NCBI GenBank assembly: GCA_030549795.1
Contig: JAUQQO010000016.1
Span: 1-64,000, forward strand
DNA length: 64,000 nucleotides
Direction of reading: 5' to 3'
Origin: Pseudomonadota bacterium
Lineage (GTDB): Bacteria > Pseudomonadota > Alphaproteobacteria > Geminicoccales > Geminicoccaceae
The notes beneath the pieces are model-generated. The model had not been told where the DNA came from, did no database searches, and saw only the letters and a program-made list of their open reading frames with translations. The translations under genes were made by a program, and so were the position numbers. Positions 8,573-17,347 of this stretch are shown here, one piece after another. The first letter of the stretch is position 1. Every line of letters begins with the position of its first letter.

Positions 8573-9676
8573 TCAAGCCAGGGCGTCGAGCGCCTGCAGC
8601 ACCCGGTCGCCCATCTCGGAGGTCGAGACGCGCGTGCAGCCGGGCTGCATGATGTCCGCTGTGCGGTAGCCGGCATCGAGCGTGCGCGCCACTGCCCGCT
8701 CCAGGCGATCGGCTTCAGCCGGCAAGTCCAAGCTATAGCGCAGGAGCATGGCGAAGGAGAGGATGCAGGCGAGGGGATTGGCGATCCCTTTGCCGGCGAT
8801 GTCGGGAGCGCTGCCGTGCACAGGCTCGTAAAGCGCCGGGCGGCGGCCATCGGGGCGGGGTGCGCCGAGCGAGGCAGAAGGCAGCATGCCCAAAGAGCCG
8901 GTGAGCATCGCCGCGCAGTCCGACAAGAGATCGCCGAAGAGATTGTCGGTGACGATCACATCGAACTGCTTGGGATAGCGCACGAGCTGCATGGCGCAGT
9001 TGTCGGCGTACATGTGCTCGAGGGCGACGTCGGGAAACTCGCGATCGTGCACCGCTTGCACGACCTCGCGCCAGAGCACGCCCGTGTACATGACATTGGC
9101 TTTTTCGACCGAGGTCACCTTGTTCTTGCGCTTGCGCGCGAGCTCGAAGGCGACGCGCGCGATCCGCTCGATCTCGCCCGTGGTGTAGACTTGGGTGTCG
9201 ATAGCGCGTTTTTGGCCATCAGGTAGTGTTTCGATGCCGCGCGGCTCACCGAAATAGACACCACCTGTGAGCTCGCGCAAAATCATGATGTCGAGCCCTT
9301 CGACCAGTTCGCGCTTGAGCGTGGAAGCATCGGCCAGTGCCGGGAAGACCACCGCCGGGCGCAGATTGGCGAACAGCCCCAGTTCTTTGCGCAAGCGCAA
9401 CAAGCCGCGTTCGGGTTTTTTTTCGAAGGGCAGCGAATCGTATTGGGGACCGCCGACGGCTCCGAACATGACGGTGCCGATCGCCTTCGCCTTGGCGAGG
9501 GTCTCTTCGGTCAAGGGCACTCCGAAGCGGTCGATCGCCGCCCCGCCGACCACGTCCTCTTCGACTCGGATCGCCAGTTGGCGGCGCGCGTACCAGCCGA
9601 TGACCCGCCGCACCTCGGCCATCACTTCGGGGCCGATACCGTCACCGGGAAGAAAGAGGATCGTGCGCTCGCTCAT
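8573..9676 (-). CDS. leuB: 3-isopropylmalate dehydrogenase
   Basis: A 367-aa leucine-biosynthesis enzyme that oxidatively decarboxylates 3-isopropylmalate using NAD+. It opens with the typical [20 protein letters not shown]. It also shows the substrate loop [14 protein letters not shown], the metal-binding [20 protein letters not shown] region near residue 245, and the NAD-binding [18 protein letters not shown]. The length is typical. The gene follows leuD on the same strand with an 81-base gap, so leuD-leuB are likely co-transcribed. The ATG start agrees with the family N-terminus. Confidence 0.97.
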   Translation of the reverse strand: MSERTILFLPGDGIGPEVMAEVRRVIGWYARRQLAIRVEEDVVGGAAIDRFGVPLTEETLAKAKAIGTVMFGAVGGPQYDSLPFEKKPERGLLRLRKELGLFANLRPAVVFPALADASTLKRELVEGLDIMILRELTGGVYFGEPRGIETLPDGQKRAIDTQVYTTGEIERIARVAFELARKRKNKVTSVEKANVMYTGVLWREVVQAVHDREFPDVALEHMYADNCAMQLVRYPKQFDVIVTDNLFGDLLSDCAAMLTGSLGMLPSASLGAPRPDGRRPALYEPVHGSAPDIAGKGIANPLACILSFAMLLRYSLDLPAEADRLERAVARTLDAGYRTADIMQPGCTRVSTSEMGDRVLQALDALA

Positions 9677-9757
9677 TCGTCGTCCTCGCGGATCGCACCC
9701 CGCACGGGCGGACTTTCACACCGCACATCGCCGGGGAAAGGGCGGAAAGGGAAAGGC

Positions 9758-10378
9758 TTAAGCCGGCTGCGGGTCGAGCCAGGGGAATTCGCGCCGGCGA
9801 CGCTCCTCGAAGGCGGCGATGGCATCGAGGTGCTGCAGCGTGAGCCCGATATCGTCGAGCCCGTTCAACAGGCAATGCCGCCTGAAGGGATCGATCGCAA
9901 AGCGCACCACGGCTTTCGATGGCGTGCGGATCTCTTGCGCCTCGAGATCGACCTCGAAGGTCGGATCCTCGGCCTCTTCGGCTTCGCGCATGAGGGCTGC
10001 GACTTGGTCTTTGTCCAAGGTGACCAAGAGCATGCCATTTTTGAAGGCATTGTTGTAGAAAATGTCGGCGAAAGAGGGGGCGATCACGCAGCGGATGCCG
10101 AAGTCCAACAATGCCCAAGGCGCGTGCTCGCGCGAGCTACCGCAGCCGAAGTTCTCGCCGGTGATCAAGATCTTGGCGTTGCGATATTTGGGTTTGTTCA
10201 AGACGAAATCGGGGCGCTCGTTCCCCTCGTCATCGTAGCGCAGGGATTCGAAGAGCGCCACGCCGAGGCCCGTGCGCTTGATGGTCTTGAGGTGCCGAGC
10301 CGGGATGATCTGATCGGTATCGACGTTGATGAGCGGCAAGGGCGCCGCGACACCGCGTAGCTTGGTGAAGGGTTGCAT
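9758..10378 (-). CDS. leuD: 3-isopropylmalate dehydratase small subunit
   Basis: A 206-aa small subunit of isopropylmalate isomerase, which with LeuC (not in this window) converts 2- to 3-isopropylmalate. Diagnostic segments are [19 protein letters not shown] near residue 20 and [20 protein letters not shown] near residue 73. The ATG at 10378 is the family start; the longer frame beyond it has no similarity. Together with leuB it makes a partial leucine operon, with leuC and leuA located elsewhere. Confidence 0.97.
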   Translation of the reverse strand: MQPFTKLRGVAAPLPLINVDTDQIIPARHLKTIKRTGLGVALFESLRYDDEGNERPDFVLNKPKYRNAKILITGENFGCGSSREHAPWALLDFGIRCVIAPSFADIFYNNAFKNGMLLVTLDKDQVAALMREAEEAEDPTFEVDLEAQEIRTPSKAVVRFAIDPFRRHCLLNGLDDIGLTLQHLDAIAAFEERRRREFPWLDPQPA

Positions 10379-10464
10379 GGTTGCCGTTCCGGATCGAGGG
10401 CTTCTGCTGCTTAGGCAGTTCGCGTCCGTTCGACAACCCCATGAGCGCGGAAAGCGGGCGCGTT

Positions 10465-12141
10465 TTACGCCGCGCCTGCGCCTTCCAGAAGGCGCCGCGC
10501 CACCACTTGCGCCTGGATCTCGGCGGCGCCTTCGAAGATGTTGAGGATGCGGGCATCGCACAAGATCCGCGAGATCGGATATTCGAGCGCGTAGCCGTTG
10601 CCCCCGTGGACTTGTAGCGCTTGGTCGGCGGCCATCCAGGCGACCTGTGCGGCCAGAAGCTTGGCGAGGCCGGCCTCGAGATCGCAGCGCTTGCCCGCGT
10701 CCTTGGCGCGCGCGGCGGACAGTGTCAGCTGGCGGGCGAGCTGGGTTTCCACGGCTGCCCAGGCGAGCTTTTGGTGCACGCGCGGGAAGGCGATGATCGG
10801 CTTGCCGAACTGCGCGCGCGCGCGGGCATAAGAGAGCCCCTCCTCGATCGCCGCCACGGCCACGCCCACGGCGCGTGCCGCGGTTTGAATGCGCGCGCTC
10901 TCGAAAGTGGCCATGAGCTGCTTGAACCCCTGGCCTTCCACGCCGCCCAAGAGGTTCTCAGCGGGCACTTTGAAGCGGTCGAAGGAGAGCGTGTACTCCT
11001 TCATGCCGCGGTAGCCGAGGACCGGGATCTCACCGCCCGAAAGCCCGGCAACGGGGAAGGGATCGGCATCGGTGCCGCGCGGCTTCTCGGCGAGTAGGAT
11101 GGAAAGGCCTTTGTGACCGCGCTCGGGCCGCGTGCGGCAGAGGATGGTCATGAAATCTGCCCGCGCGGCATGGGTGATCCAGGTCTTCTGACCGGTCACG
11201 TACCAATAACCGTCTTCCAGCACTGCGCGGGTTTCGAGATTAGCCAGATCAGAGCCTACGTTGGGCTCGGTGAACACCGCGGTTGGGATGAGCGCACCGC
11301 AAGCAAGCTTGGGCAGATAGCGCGCCTTCTGTTCAGCCGTGCCCGCGCTCGCGATGAGTTCGCCTGCGATCTCGTTGCGGGTGGGCAAAGAGCCGACACC
11401 CAAATAGCCGCGCGAGAGTTCCTCGCTCGCGCAGCACATCGCAACCTTGCTCATCCCGAGCCCGCCGAAGTGCTCGGGAACGGTAAGACCAAAGACGCCG
11501 AGCTCGGCGAGCTCGGCCAGCACCGCATCGGGGATGAGCAGGTCCTTTTGGTGCCAGAGCTGGGCGTAAGGGCGGATCTTCTCGTCTGCGAAGCGCCGCA
11601 GCTGGGCGACCATGAGCTCGAGGCTCTCGTCCTCGAGCCCGGGATCGCCGAGGGCACCCGGCTCTAAGAGCTCGGCGAGGAGCCGCCGCAGCTCGGGGCG
11701 ACCACCCTCGTGGATGAGCGCCCGCACATGCGGCTGCGCGAGCGCGGCGAGGTCGGCCTCATCAAGCCCGAGCTCGTGCGGGCGCACGATCTCGCCCTGC
11801 GCCATCGGCCAGCCGCCCGCAAGTCGGGCCAGATATTCGGAAAAACCCCACGCGAGCTGGATGCGCTCGCGCTTGCCGAGGCGGTTGGCTTCGGCGAGCC
11901 GTCGCGCCCACTCGAAGAGAGCTTCGAGGGCGCGCAGGTGCACCTCGAGCCAGGCGAGACCGTGCGCAGCATGTTGGTTCTGTTCGAGCCGTTCCTGATC
12001 CACTCGGCCGGTCGGCGCCAAGCGGGCGGCGAGCCGCTCGCGCGCCCGGTCGCGAACGTCGCGTGCCGCGGCCAGTGCCGCAGCGCAGCTCTCGAACAGC
12101 TGCGCTGCCGTTGCGTCGCGTTCGCCGGTGATGTCGAGCAT
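10465..12141 (-). CDS. mcd: (2S)-Methylsuccinyl-CoA dehydrogenase
   Basis: A 558-aa flavoprotein of the acyl-CoA dehydrogenase family. It is longer than ordinary family members (about 380 aa), with a roughly 150-residue N-terminal helical extension. That extension is the hallmark of methylsuccinyl-CoA dehydrogenase of the ethylmalonyl-CoA pathway. The core has [19 protein letters not shown], the flavin segment [29 protein letters not shown], and the catalytic-base region [14 protein letters not shown]. The ATG at 12141 is 35 bases below the stop of ccr, so the two are one operon. The assignment is strengthened by ccr and ecm next to it. The product, mesaconyl-C1-CoA, is hydrated by an enzyme not present here. 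Confidence 0.93.
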   Translation of the reverse strand: MLDITGERDATAAQLFESCAAALAAARDVRDRARERLAARLAPTGRVDQERLEQNQHAAHGLAWLEVHLRALEALFEWARRLAEANRLGKRERIQLAWGFSEYLARLAGGWPMAQGEIVRPHELGLDEADLAALAQPHVRALIHEGGRPELRRLLAELLEPGALGDPGLEDESLELMVAQLRRFADEKIRPYAQLWHQKDLLIPDAVLAELAELGVFGLTVPEHFGGLGMSKVAMCCASEELSRGYLGVGSLPTRNEIAGELIASAGTAEQKARYLPKLACGALIPTAVFTEPNVGSDLANLETRAVLEDGYWYVTGQKTWITHAARADFMTILCRTRPERGHKGLSILLAEKPRGTDADPFPVAGLSGGEIPVLGYRGMKEYTLSFDRFKVPAENLLGGVEGQGFKQLMATFESARIQTAARAVGVAVAAIEEGLSYARARAQFGKPIIAFPRVHQKLAWAAVETQLARQLTLSAARAKDAGKRCDLEAGLAKLLAAQVAWMAADQALQVHGGNGYALEYPISRILCDARILNIFEGAAEIQAQVVARRLLEGAGAA

Positions 12142-12176
12142 GGCCCGTCTCTCCGCCCGCGCGCCCGCTGTGGCCT

Positions 12177-13790
12177 TTAGTCTTCGAGCGCCTCTTCGAG
12201 GGTGCGCATGCCCGGCCGTTTGGCCTGCACCAGCACCGCCATGTTGCCGGGCTTGTGCTGGTTCTTCCACATCTTCACATGCGCGCGCGGGATGTCGTGC
12301 CAGGCGAAGACCTCGCTCATACAGGGATCGACCTGACGGTTGATGACGAAGCGGTTGGCGGCACTCGCCTGCTTGAGGTTGGCGAAGTGGCTCCCTTGCA
12401 CCCGCTTCTGCCGCATCCACAGATAGCGCGCATCGAGGGTGAGTTTATAGCCGGTGGTGCCGGCGCAGATCACCACCATTCCGCCGCGTTTGACGACGAA
12501 CGTCGAAACCGGGAAGGTCGCGGCACCGGGGTGCTCGAAGACGATATCGACGTCGACTTTGCCGGTGATATCCCAGATCGCCTTACCGAAACGCTTGGCT
12601 TCCGCGAGCCATTTGCCGTACGCTTCTCTGTCCATGGGATCCGGCATCTCGCCCCAGCAGTTGAACTGGGCGCGGTTGATGACGCCCTTGGCCCCCAAGG
12701 ACATCACGAACTCGCGCTTGTCCTCATCCGAAATCACGCCGATGGCATTGGCACCCGAGGCGGCGATGAGTTGCACCGCCATCGAGCCGAGACCGCCGGC
12801 CGCCCCCCACACGAGCACATTGTCGCCGGGCTTGAGGGTGTGCGGCGGATGGCCGAAGAGCATGCGGTAGGCGGTGGCGAGGGTGAGGACGTAGCAGCCC
12901 GACTCCTCCCAGGTGAGGTGTTTGGGCCGCGGCATCAGCTGGCGCGACTGCACGCGACAGAATTGGGCGAAGGAGCCATCCGGGGTCTCGTAGCCCCAGA
13001 TGCGCTGGGAGGGCGAGAGCATGGGATCGCCCCCGTTGCACTCCTCATCGTCCCCGTCGTCCTGGTTACAATGGATGACGACCTCGTCGCCCACTTTCCA
13101 GCGTTTTACCTTCGAGCCCACCGCCCACACGATGCCGGCGGCATCCGACCCGGCGATGTGGAACGGCTGCTTGTGCACATCGAGCGGTGAAATGGGAATG
13201 CCGAGGCACGCCCACACGCCGTTGTAGTTGACCCCGGCTGCCATCACCATGACGAGGCATTCGTCCTCGCCGATCTCATGGGTGGGGACGATCTCCTGCT
13301 GCATGGCGGTCATGGGATCGCCATGCCGCTCCTTGCGGATCACCCACGCCCACATGTTGCGCGGCACATGGCCTAAGGGCGGGATCTCGCCGATGGCGTA
13401 GAGATCCTTGGTGACGATGCGGTTGACCATCGGCGCAGCGGGCTCGCGGTGGATGGGGATGACCTGGGCGCTCGCCGAGGGGCTTGCCCCCGCCGCTTCG
13501 CCCGCCGCGCGCTCCCCCGCCGCTGGCGCGGCAGGGCCCACCGCGCTTGCGCTCGCGCTCACTTGACCGTCGGTGCCGGTGGCGGCGGCGACGTCCTCGA
13601 AGAAATCCGACGGCTCGAGCGGGATGCCCTCGCGCCGCGCGATGGCGAGCAGCTCCTCTTGTCGGCGGGCCGGGATCGCCCCGCGCCGCACCCAGCCCGA
13701 GACCGCCGTCTGCCAGATGCCCAACAGCTCTGCCACCCGCTGCTGCGAGCCGAACTTGGCGATGATCCGCTCGACGTTCTGCCTGCTCAT
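12177..13790 (-). CDS. ccr: Crotonyl-CoA carboxylase/reductase with N-terminal HTH domain
   Basis: A 537-aa protein. Residues from about 125 to the end are a full crotonyl-CoA carboxylase/reductase, which reductively carboxylates crotonyl-CoA to ethylmalonyl-CoA with NADPH. Recognisable parts are DLYAIGEIPPLGHVPRNMWA, AAGVNYNGVWACLG, HCNQDDGDDEECNGGDPM, VLVWGAAGGLGSMAVQLI and GSHFANLKQASAANRF. Known Ccr proteins are about 430 aa. Here about 120 extra residues precede the core: a Cro-like helix-turn-helix (residues 1-65; QQRVAELLGIWQTAVSGWVR is the HTH) and an Ala/Ser/Gly/Pro linker (about 70-118). The start at 13790 has a strong GGGAGGG site, while the internal ATG at 13430 (Met121) has none obvious, so the fusion looks genuine. 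It is co-transcribed with mcd and divergent from ecm. Confidence 0.93.
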   Translation of the reverse strand: MSRQNVERIIAKFGSQQRVAELLGIWQTAVSGWVRRGAIPARRQEELLAIARREGIPLEPSDFFEDVAAATGTDGQVSASASAVGPAAPAAGERAAGEAAGASPSASAQVIPIHREPAAPMVNRIVTKDLYAIGEIPPLGHVPRNMWAWVIRKERHGDPMTAMQQEIVPTHEIGEDECLVMVMAAGVNYNGVWACLGIPISPLDVHKQPFHIAGSDAAGIVWAVGSKVKRWKVGDEVVIHCNQDDGDDEECNGGDPMLSPSQRIWGYETPDGSFAQFCRVQSRQLMPRPKHLTWEESGCYVLTLATAYRMLFGHPPHTLKPGDNVLVWGAAGGLGSMAVQLIAASGANAIGVISDEDKREFVMSLGAKGVINRAQFNCWGEMPDPMDREAYGKWLAEAKRFGKAIWDITGKVDVDIVFEHPGAATFPVSTFVVKRGGMVVICAGTTGYKLTLDARYLWMRQKRVQGSHFANLKQASAANRFVINRQVDPCMSEVFAWHDIPRAHVKMWKNQHKPGNMAVLVQAKRPGMRTLEEALED

Positions 13791-13911
13791 GCGCGCCCTC
13801 CCGCATCGGCGTCAGCAGCGTGTCACGAAAGATGCTGGGCGTCAATAACGTTTTGTGTTTGACGCGCTGCAGCACGCATGTTAGGGAGCGGTTGGGATCA
13901 CTCAAGCTGCG
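13791..13911. promoter_or_regulatory. Divergent ccr/ecm promoter region with GCGTCA elements
   Basis: These 121 bases separate the outward-facing ccr and ecm genes. GCGTCA occurs at 13809-13814 and 13839-13844. GCGTCAA at 13839-13845 is repeated inverted as TTGACGC at 13859-13865, with centres 20 bases apart (about two helical turns). Each arm also reads as a TTGACG -35 box, one facing each gene, but no convincing -10 box is visible on either side. The region may therefore hold promoters, an operator, or both. The HTH on the neighbouring Ccr makes an operator worth testing. Confidence 0.45.
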
Positions 13912-15927
13912 ATGGCGGAGGAGACCATGGCCGAGGGAGGCACCGGGAGGCGGGAACCACGGCGCGATCCGCCCTGGCTGTTCCGCACCTATGCCGGGCA
14001 CAGCTCGGCGCGCGCCTCCAACGCGCTCTTCCGCCAGAACCTCGCCAAGGGTCAAACCGGGCTCTCGATCGCCTTCGATCTGCCGACCCAGACCGGCTAT
14101 GACAGCGATCATCCGCTGGCAAAGGGCGAAGTGGGCAAGGTCGGGGTGCCCATCTGTTCGATCGCGGATATGGAGGTGTTGTTCGAGGGGATTCCGCTCG
14201 CGCGCATGAACACCTCGATGACCATCAACGCCACCGCGATCTGGTTGTTGGCCCTCTACATCGCGGTCGCCGAACGGCAGGGCGCAGCGCGCGCTGAGCT
14301 TGCCGGCACCACGCAAAATGACATCATCAAAGAATATTTGGCGCGCGGCACCTACATCTTCCCGCCCGGGCCGTCGCTGAAGCTCACAACCGACCTCATC
14401 GTCTTCACCGCGCGCGAGATGCCGCGCTGGAACCCGATCAACGTCTGCTCCTATCACCTGCAGGAAGCGGGGGCGACGCCGGTCCAAGAGATCGCCTATG
14501 CACTGGCAACGGCGATCTGCGTGCTCGATGCGGTCAAAGCCTCGGGGCAGATCGCACCGGAAGATCTCCCGAAAGTGGTGGGGCGAATGTCGTTTTTCGT
14601 CAACGCCGGCATTCGCTTTATTACCGAAATGTGCAAGATGCGCGCGTTCACCCGTCTTTGGGATAAGATCACGCGCGAGCGCTACGGGGTAGAAGATCCC
14701 AAACTGCGACTGTTTCGCTACGGTGTGCAGGTCAACTCCTTGGGTCTTACCGAGCAGCAGCCGGAAAACAACGTCTACCGCATCTTGCTCGAAGCCTTGG
14801 GGGTGACCCTTTCCCGGCGCGCCCGCTGCCGGGCGCTGCAGCTGCCGGCGTGGAACGAGGCGCTCGGATTGCCGCGCCCGTGGGACCAACAATGGTCGCT
14901 GCGCCTTCAACAGATTTTGGCATACGAGACCGATCTGCTCGAGTTCGAGGACATTTTCGACGGTTCGCCGGTGATCGAAGCGAAAGTGCGCGAGCTCGAA
15001 GAACAAGCGCTCGCCGAATTGGCCCGCGTGGAAGCGATGGGCGGGGCGATCGCGGCGGTGGAAAGCGGCTATATGAAGGCGCGGCTCGTCGAGAGCAACA
15101 CGAAACGTGTTGCGGCGATCGCGTCGGGCGAGCTCAAGGTGGTGGGGGTGAACTGTTTCACCGAGAGCGAGCCCTCGCCCTTGACCGCCGACGGCGGCGG
15201 CTTTTTGGCCGTCGATCCGCGCGCGGAAGAGGAGCAGATCGCGCGCCTTAAGGCGCATCGCGAGCGCCGTGACGCGCGAGCCGTCGCCAATGCCCTTGCT
15301 GCGCTGCGCCAAGCCGCGCAGGAGGGCCGCAACCTGGTTCCCCCCTCGATCGAATGCGCCAAGGCCGGAGTGACCACCGGCGAATGGGCACAGGTGTTGC
15401 GCGAGGTGTTCGGCGAGTACCGCGCACCGACGGGTGTTGGGGCGGTTGTCGGCGTCGAAGCCGATCTCTTGGCGCCGGTGCGGGCGAAAGTCGAAGAGGC
15501 GAGCCGCCGGCTCGGCCGTCGGCTCAAGATCCTGGTCGGCAAACCGGGCCTCGATGGTCATTCCAACGGCGCCGAACAGATCGCGGTGGCGGCGCGCGAT
15601 TGCGGCATGGAAGTGGTCTACGACGGCATCCGCCTCACCCCGGCGCGCATCGCGACCACTGCCCTCGAAGAGGGCGTGCACGTGGTCGGCCTTTCCATTC
15701 TCTCGGGCTCGCACGAGCCGCTCGTGCGCGAAGTGCTCGAGCGCATGCGGGCTCTTGGCATTGGGGAGGTGCCGGTGGTGGTAGGAGGCATCATTCCCCC
15801 GGCCGATGCCGACCGGCTGCGCGCGCTCGGTGTGGCGCGGGTCTATACGCCCAAGGACTATCGGGTCGACCAGATCATGGCGGATATCGTCGACATCGCG
15901 CTCTCGGCCAGGCGCAAGGCGGCCTAA
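13912..15927 (+). CDS. ecm: Ethylmalonyl-CoA mutase (B12-dependent)
   Basis: A 671-aa adenosylcobalamin-dependent acyl-CoA mutase converting (2R)-ethylmalonyl-CoA to methylsuccinyl-CoA, the step between Ccr and Mcd. The N-terminal barrel has GLSIAFDLPTQTGYDSDHP, RMNTSMTINATAIWLLALY and GTTQNDIIKEYLARGTYIFP. The C-terminal B12 domain has the lower-ligand motif KPGLDGHSNGAEQ (DxHxxG) near residue 545 and the GLSILSGSHEPLV loop. The size suits an Ecm, in which substrate and B12 domains sit on one chain. The divergent position opposite ccr-mcd supports Ecm over methylmalonyl-CoA mutase. The start is ATG 13912 or ATG 13927. Confidence 0.93.
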   Translation: MAEETMAEGGTGRREPRRDPPWLFRTYAGHSSARASNALFRQNLAKGQTGLSIAFDLPTQTGYDSDHPLAKGEVGKVGVPICSIADMEVLFEGIPLARMNTSMTINATAIWLLALYIAVAERQGAARAELAGTTQNDIIKEYLARGTYIFPPGPSLKLTTDLIVFTAREMPRWNPINVCSYHLQEAGATPVQEIAYALATAICVLDAVKASGQIAPEDLPKVVGRMSFFVNAGIRFITEMCKMRAFTRLWDKITRERYGVEDPKLRLFRYGVQVNSLGLTEQQPENNVYRILLEALGVTLSRRARCRALQLPAWNEALGLPRPWDQQWSLRLQQILAYETDLLEFEDIFDGSPVIEAKVRELEEQALAELARVEAMGGAIAAVESGYMKARLVESNTKRVAAIASGELKVVGVNCFTESEPSPLTADGGGFLAVDPRAEEEQIARLKAHRERRDARAVANALAALRQAAQEGRNLVPPSIECAKAGVTTGEWAQVLREVFGEYRAPTGVGAVVGVEADLLAPVRAKVEEASRRLGRRLKILVGKPGLDGHSNGAEQIAVAARDCGMEVVYDGIRLTPARIATTALEEGVHVVGLSILSGSHEPLVREVLERMRALGIGEVPVVVGGIIPPADADRLRALGVARVYTPKDYRVDQIMADIVDIALSARRKAA

Positions 15928-16023
15928 AGCGATCCCGGCATAAGATCGCGCCCGCGTTTGCGACGGTTGCTCGCTCCCTTGCAGCCCTGCACGATGGCCG
16001 CAACGCGCAGGGAGGCTTAAGCG

Positions 16024-17178
16024 ATGGACGAGATCCGCGTCGCCACCTTCGACGGCCCGGGGGCCAAGCCGGTGATTCGCACCGTGCCCAAGCCAGCCGT
16101 GCCGAAAAAGGCGGCGCTCATCCGCATCGCCTGCTGTGGGGTGTGCGGCACCGACCTCCACATCCTCAAAGGGCACTGGCCCAAGCCCCTGCCCTGGCCG
16201 TTCACGCTCGGCCACGAGCTCGCCGGTGTCATCGTCGAGAAGGGCCCGGACCTTGAAACCGACTGGACCGGACAGAAGCTCGAGGTCGGCTCGAAGGTCA
16301 TGCTGCCGCCCTTGATGCCCTGCGGCAGCTGCGATTGGTGCCGGCGCTATCCCGAGCACGCCAACAAATGCTTAACCCCGGTCTATTACGGCCGCTACAT
16401 CGGCTTCGATAAACCACCCCATCTGTGGGGTGGTTGGGCCGAGATGGTCTATGTCGATCTCGACATGTTCCCCGGCACCAAGATTTATAAGCTCCCTGAC
16501 GACATGCCGCTTCTTTTGGGGTCGCTCTCCGAGCCCTTGACCTCCTGCATCCGCGGCTTCGAGCGCGCCAAAAAAGTGGGCGGATTTCCCTGGGGTGCGT
16601 CGGTCGTCATCCAGGGCACGGGCCCCATCGGCATCCTCGCCATCGCCGCCGCCTACGAGATGGGCGCCGGCCGGGTGATCGCCGTTGGTGCACCCGAAAA
16701 ACCGCGGCTCGAGCTCGCCCGCGCGTTCGGGGCGGTTGGCACCGTCAACATCGAGGAGCTGCGCACGCCCGAAGAGCGGATCCGCCGCGTGCGCGAGCTC
16801 GTGGGTGGCTATGGGGCGGATGTGGTCATGGACTGCTCGGGTCATCCCAGTGCCGGACCCGAGGGGATCGAGTTCTTGCGCGATGGTGGCGTCTATATCG
16901 AAATGGGCCAGTTCACCGATGCCGGACCGATCCTCACCAACTGGCACCGCATCTGCACCAAGGATGTGACGATCCTCGGTTCCTGGGGCTTTACCGCCAA
17001 CGACATCCCCTTGGGCATCCGCATGCTCGATCGGGCCCGCGACCGCTATCCCTGGCGATCGATGCAGACTCTCTTCCCCTTCGATGAAGAGGGCGTGCAG
17101 GCGGCGATCGACGCCGCCAATGCGATGCGTGCGGTCAAAGCGACGATCGTCCCCAACGCCGAGTTGCTCGCCCTTTAA
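16024..17178 (+). CDS. Zinc-binding alcohol dehydrogenase family protein
   Basis: A 384-aa medium-chain dehydrogenase. Catalytic zinc ligands are in CCGVCGTDLHILKGHW (Cys) and LGHELAGV (His-Glu). The structural-zinc lobe has CGSCDWCRRYPEHANKC with four cysteines. The cofactor site is IQGTGPIGILAIAAAYEMGA, and SLSEPLTSCI precedes it. It is oxidised or reduced with NAD(P) in the cytoplasm; the substrate is unknown. It starts 96 bases after ecm on the same strand. Such enzymes may serve sugar-alcohol, aromatic or terpene alcohols. Nothing in the sequence ties it firmly to the ethylmalonyl-CoA pathway. Confidence 0.85.
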   Translation: MDEIRVATFDGPGAKPVIRTVPKPAVPKKAALIRIACCGVCGTDLHILKGHWPKPLPWPFTLGHELAGVIVEKGPDLETDWTGQKLEVGSKVMLPPLMPCGSCDWCRRYPEHANKCLTPVYYGRYIGFDKPPHLWGGWAEMVYVDLDMFPGTKIYKLPDDMPLLLGSLSEPLTSCIRGFERAKKVGGFPWGASVVIQGTGPIGILAIAAAYEMGAGRVIAVGAPEKPRLELARAFGAVGTVNIEELRTPEERIRRVRELVGGYGADVVMDCSGHPSAGPEGIEFLRDGGVYIEMGQFTDAGPILTNWHRICTKDVTILGSWGFTANDIPLGIRMLDRARDRYPWRSMQTLFPFDEEGVQAAIDAANAMRAVKATIVPNAELLAL

Positions 17179-17191
17179 GACCGCTGCCCGG

Positions 17192-17320
17192 TCACGCGGG
17201 CAGGGAGCCTTCGCTGCAAGGCGCCGGGCTGGGAAGTTGTAAGGCCGCCCGGCCACGCGGTCACAGAGCCTTCCGCAAACGCCGATCTCGCGCGATGTTC
17301 GCCCGCGGTGCAGCGAAAGA
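17192..17320. repeat. Imperfect direct duplication between two dehydrogenase genes
   Basis: The gap between the two zinc dehydrogenase genes holds two related stretches. GCCCGGTCACGCGG near 17186 followed by GGAGCCTTCGCTGC, and GCCCGGCCACGCGG near 17248 followed by AGAGCCTTCCGC, are about 62 bases apart. No hairpin with a T-tract follows, and no gene is evident here. Confidence 0.4.
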
Positions 17321-17347
17321 CACGGGGCGAGCAAGCGAGAGCGGGGG

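Noticed and set aside
10379-10464. A terminator for mcd in the gap before leuD
   Set aside because: GGCGCG...CGCGCC can pair but only a short weak T-run follows on the minus strand, so I did not list it.
12177-13430. Annotating ccr from the internal ATG at 13430 as a normal-length enzyme
   Set aside because: The upstream 120 codons are in frame, carry a clear HTH domain, and begin with a strong ribosome site. The internal ATG lacks one. The fused form is the simpler reading.
13276-16359. A 1027-codon open frame on the minus strand across ecm and the start of ccr
   Set aside because: It is antisense to the well-recognised ecm gene and its product is a low-complexity His/Arg/Gly-rich string with no family features. 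Long antisense frames are expected at this GC content.
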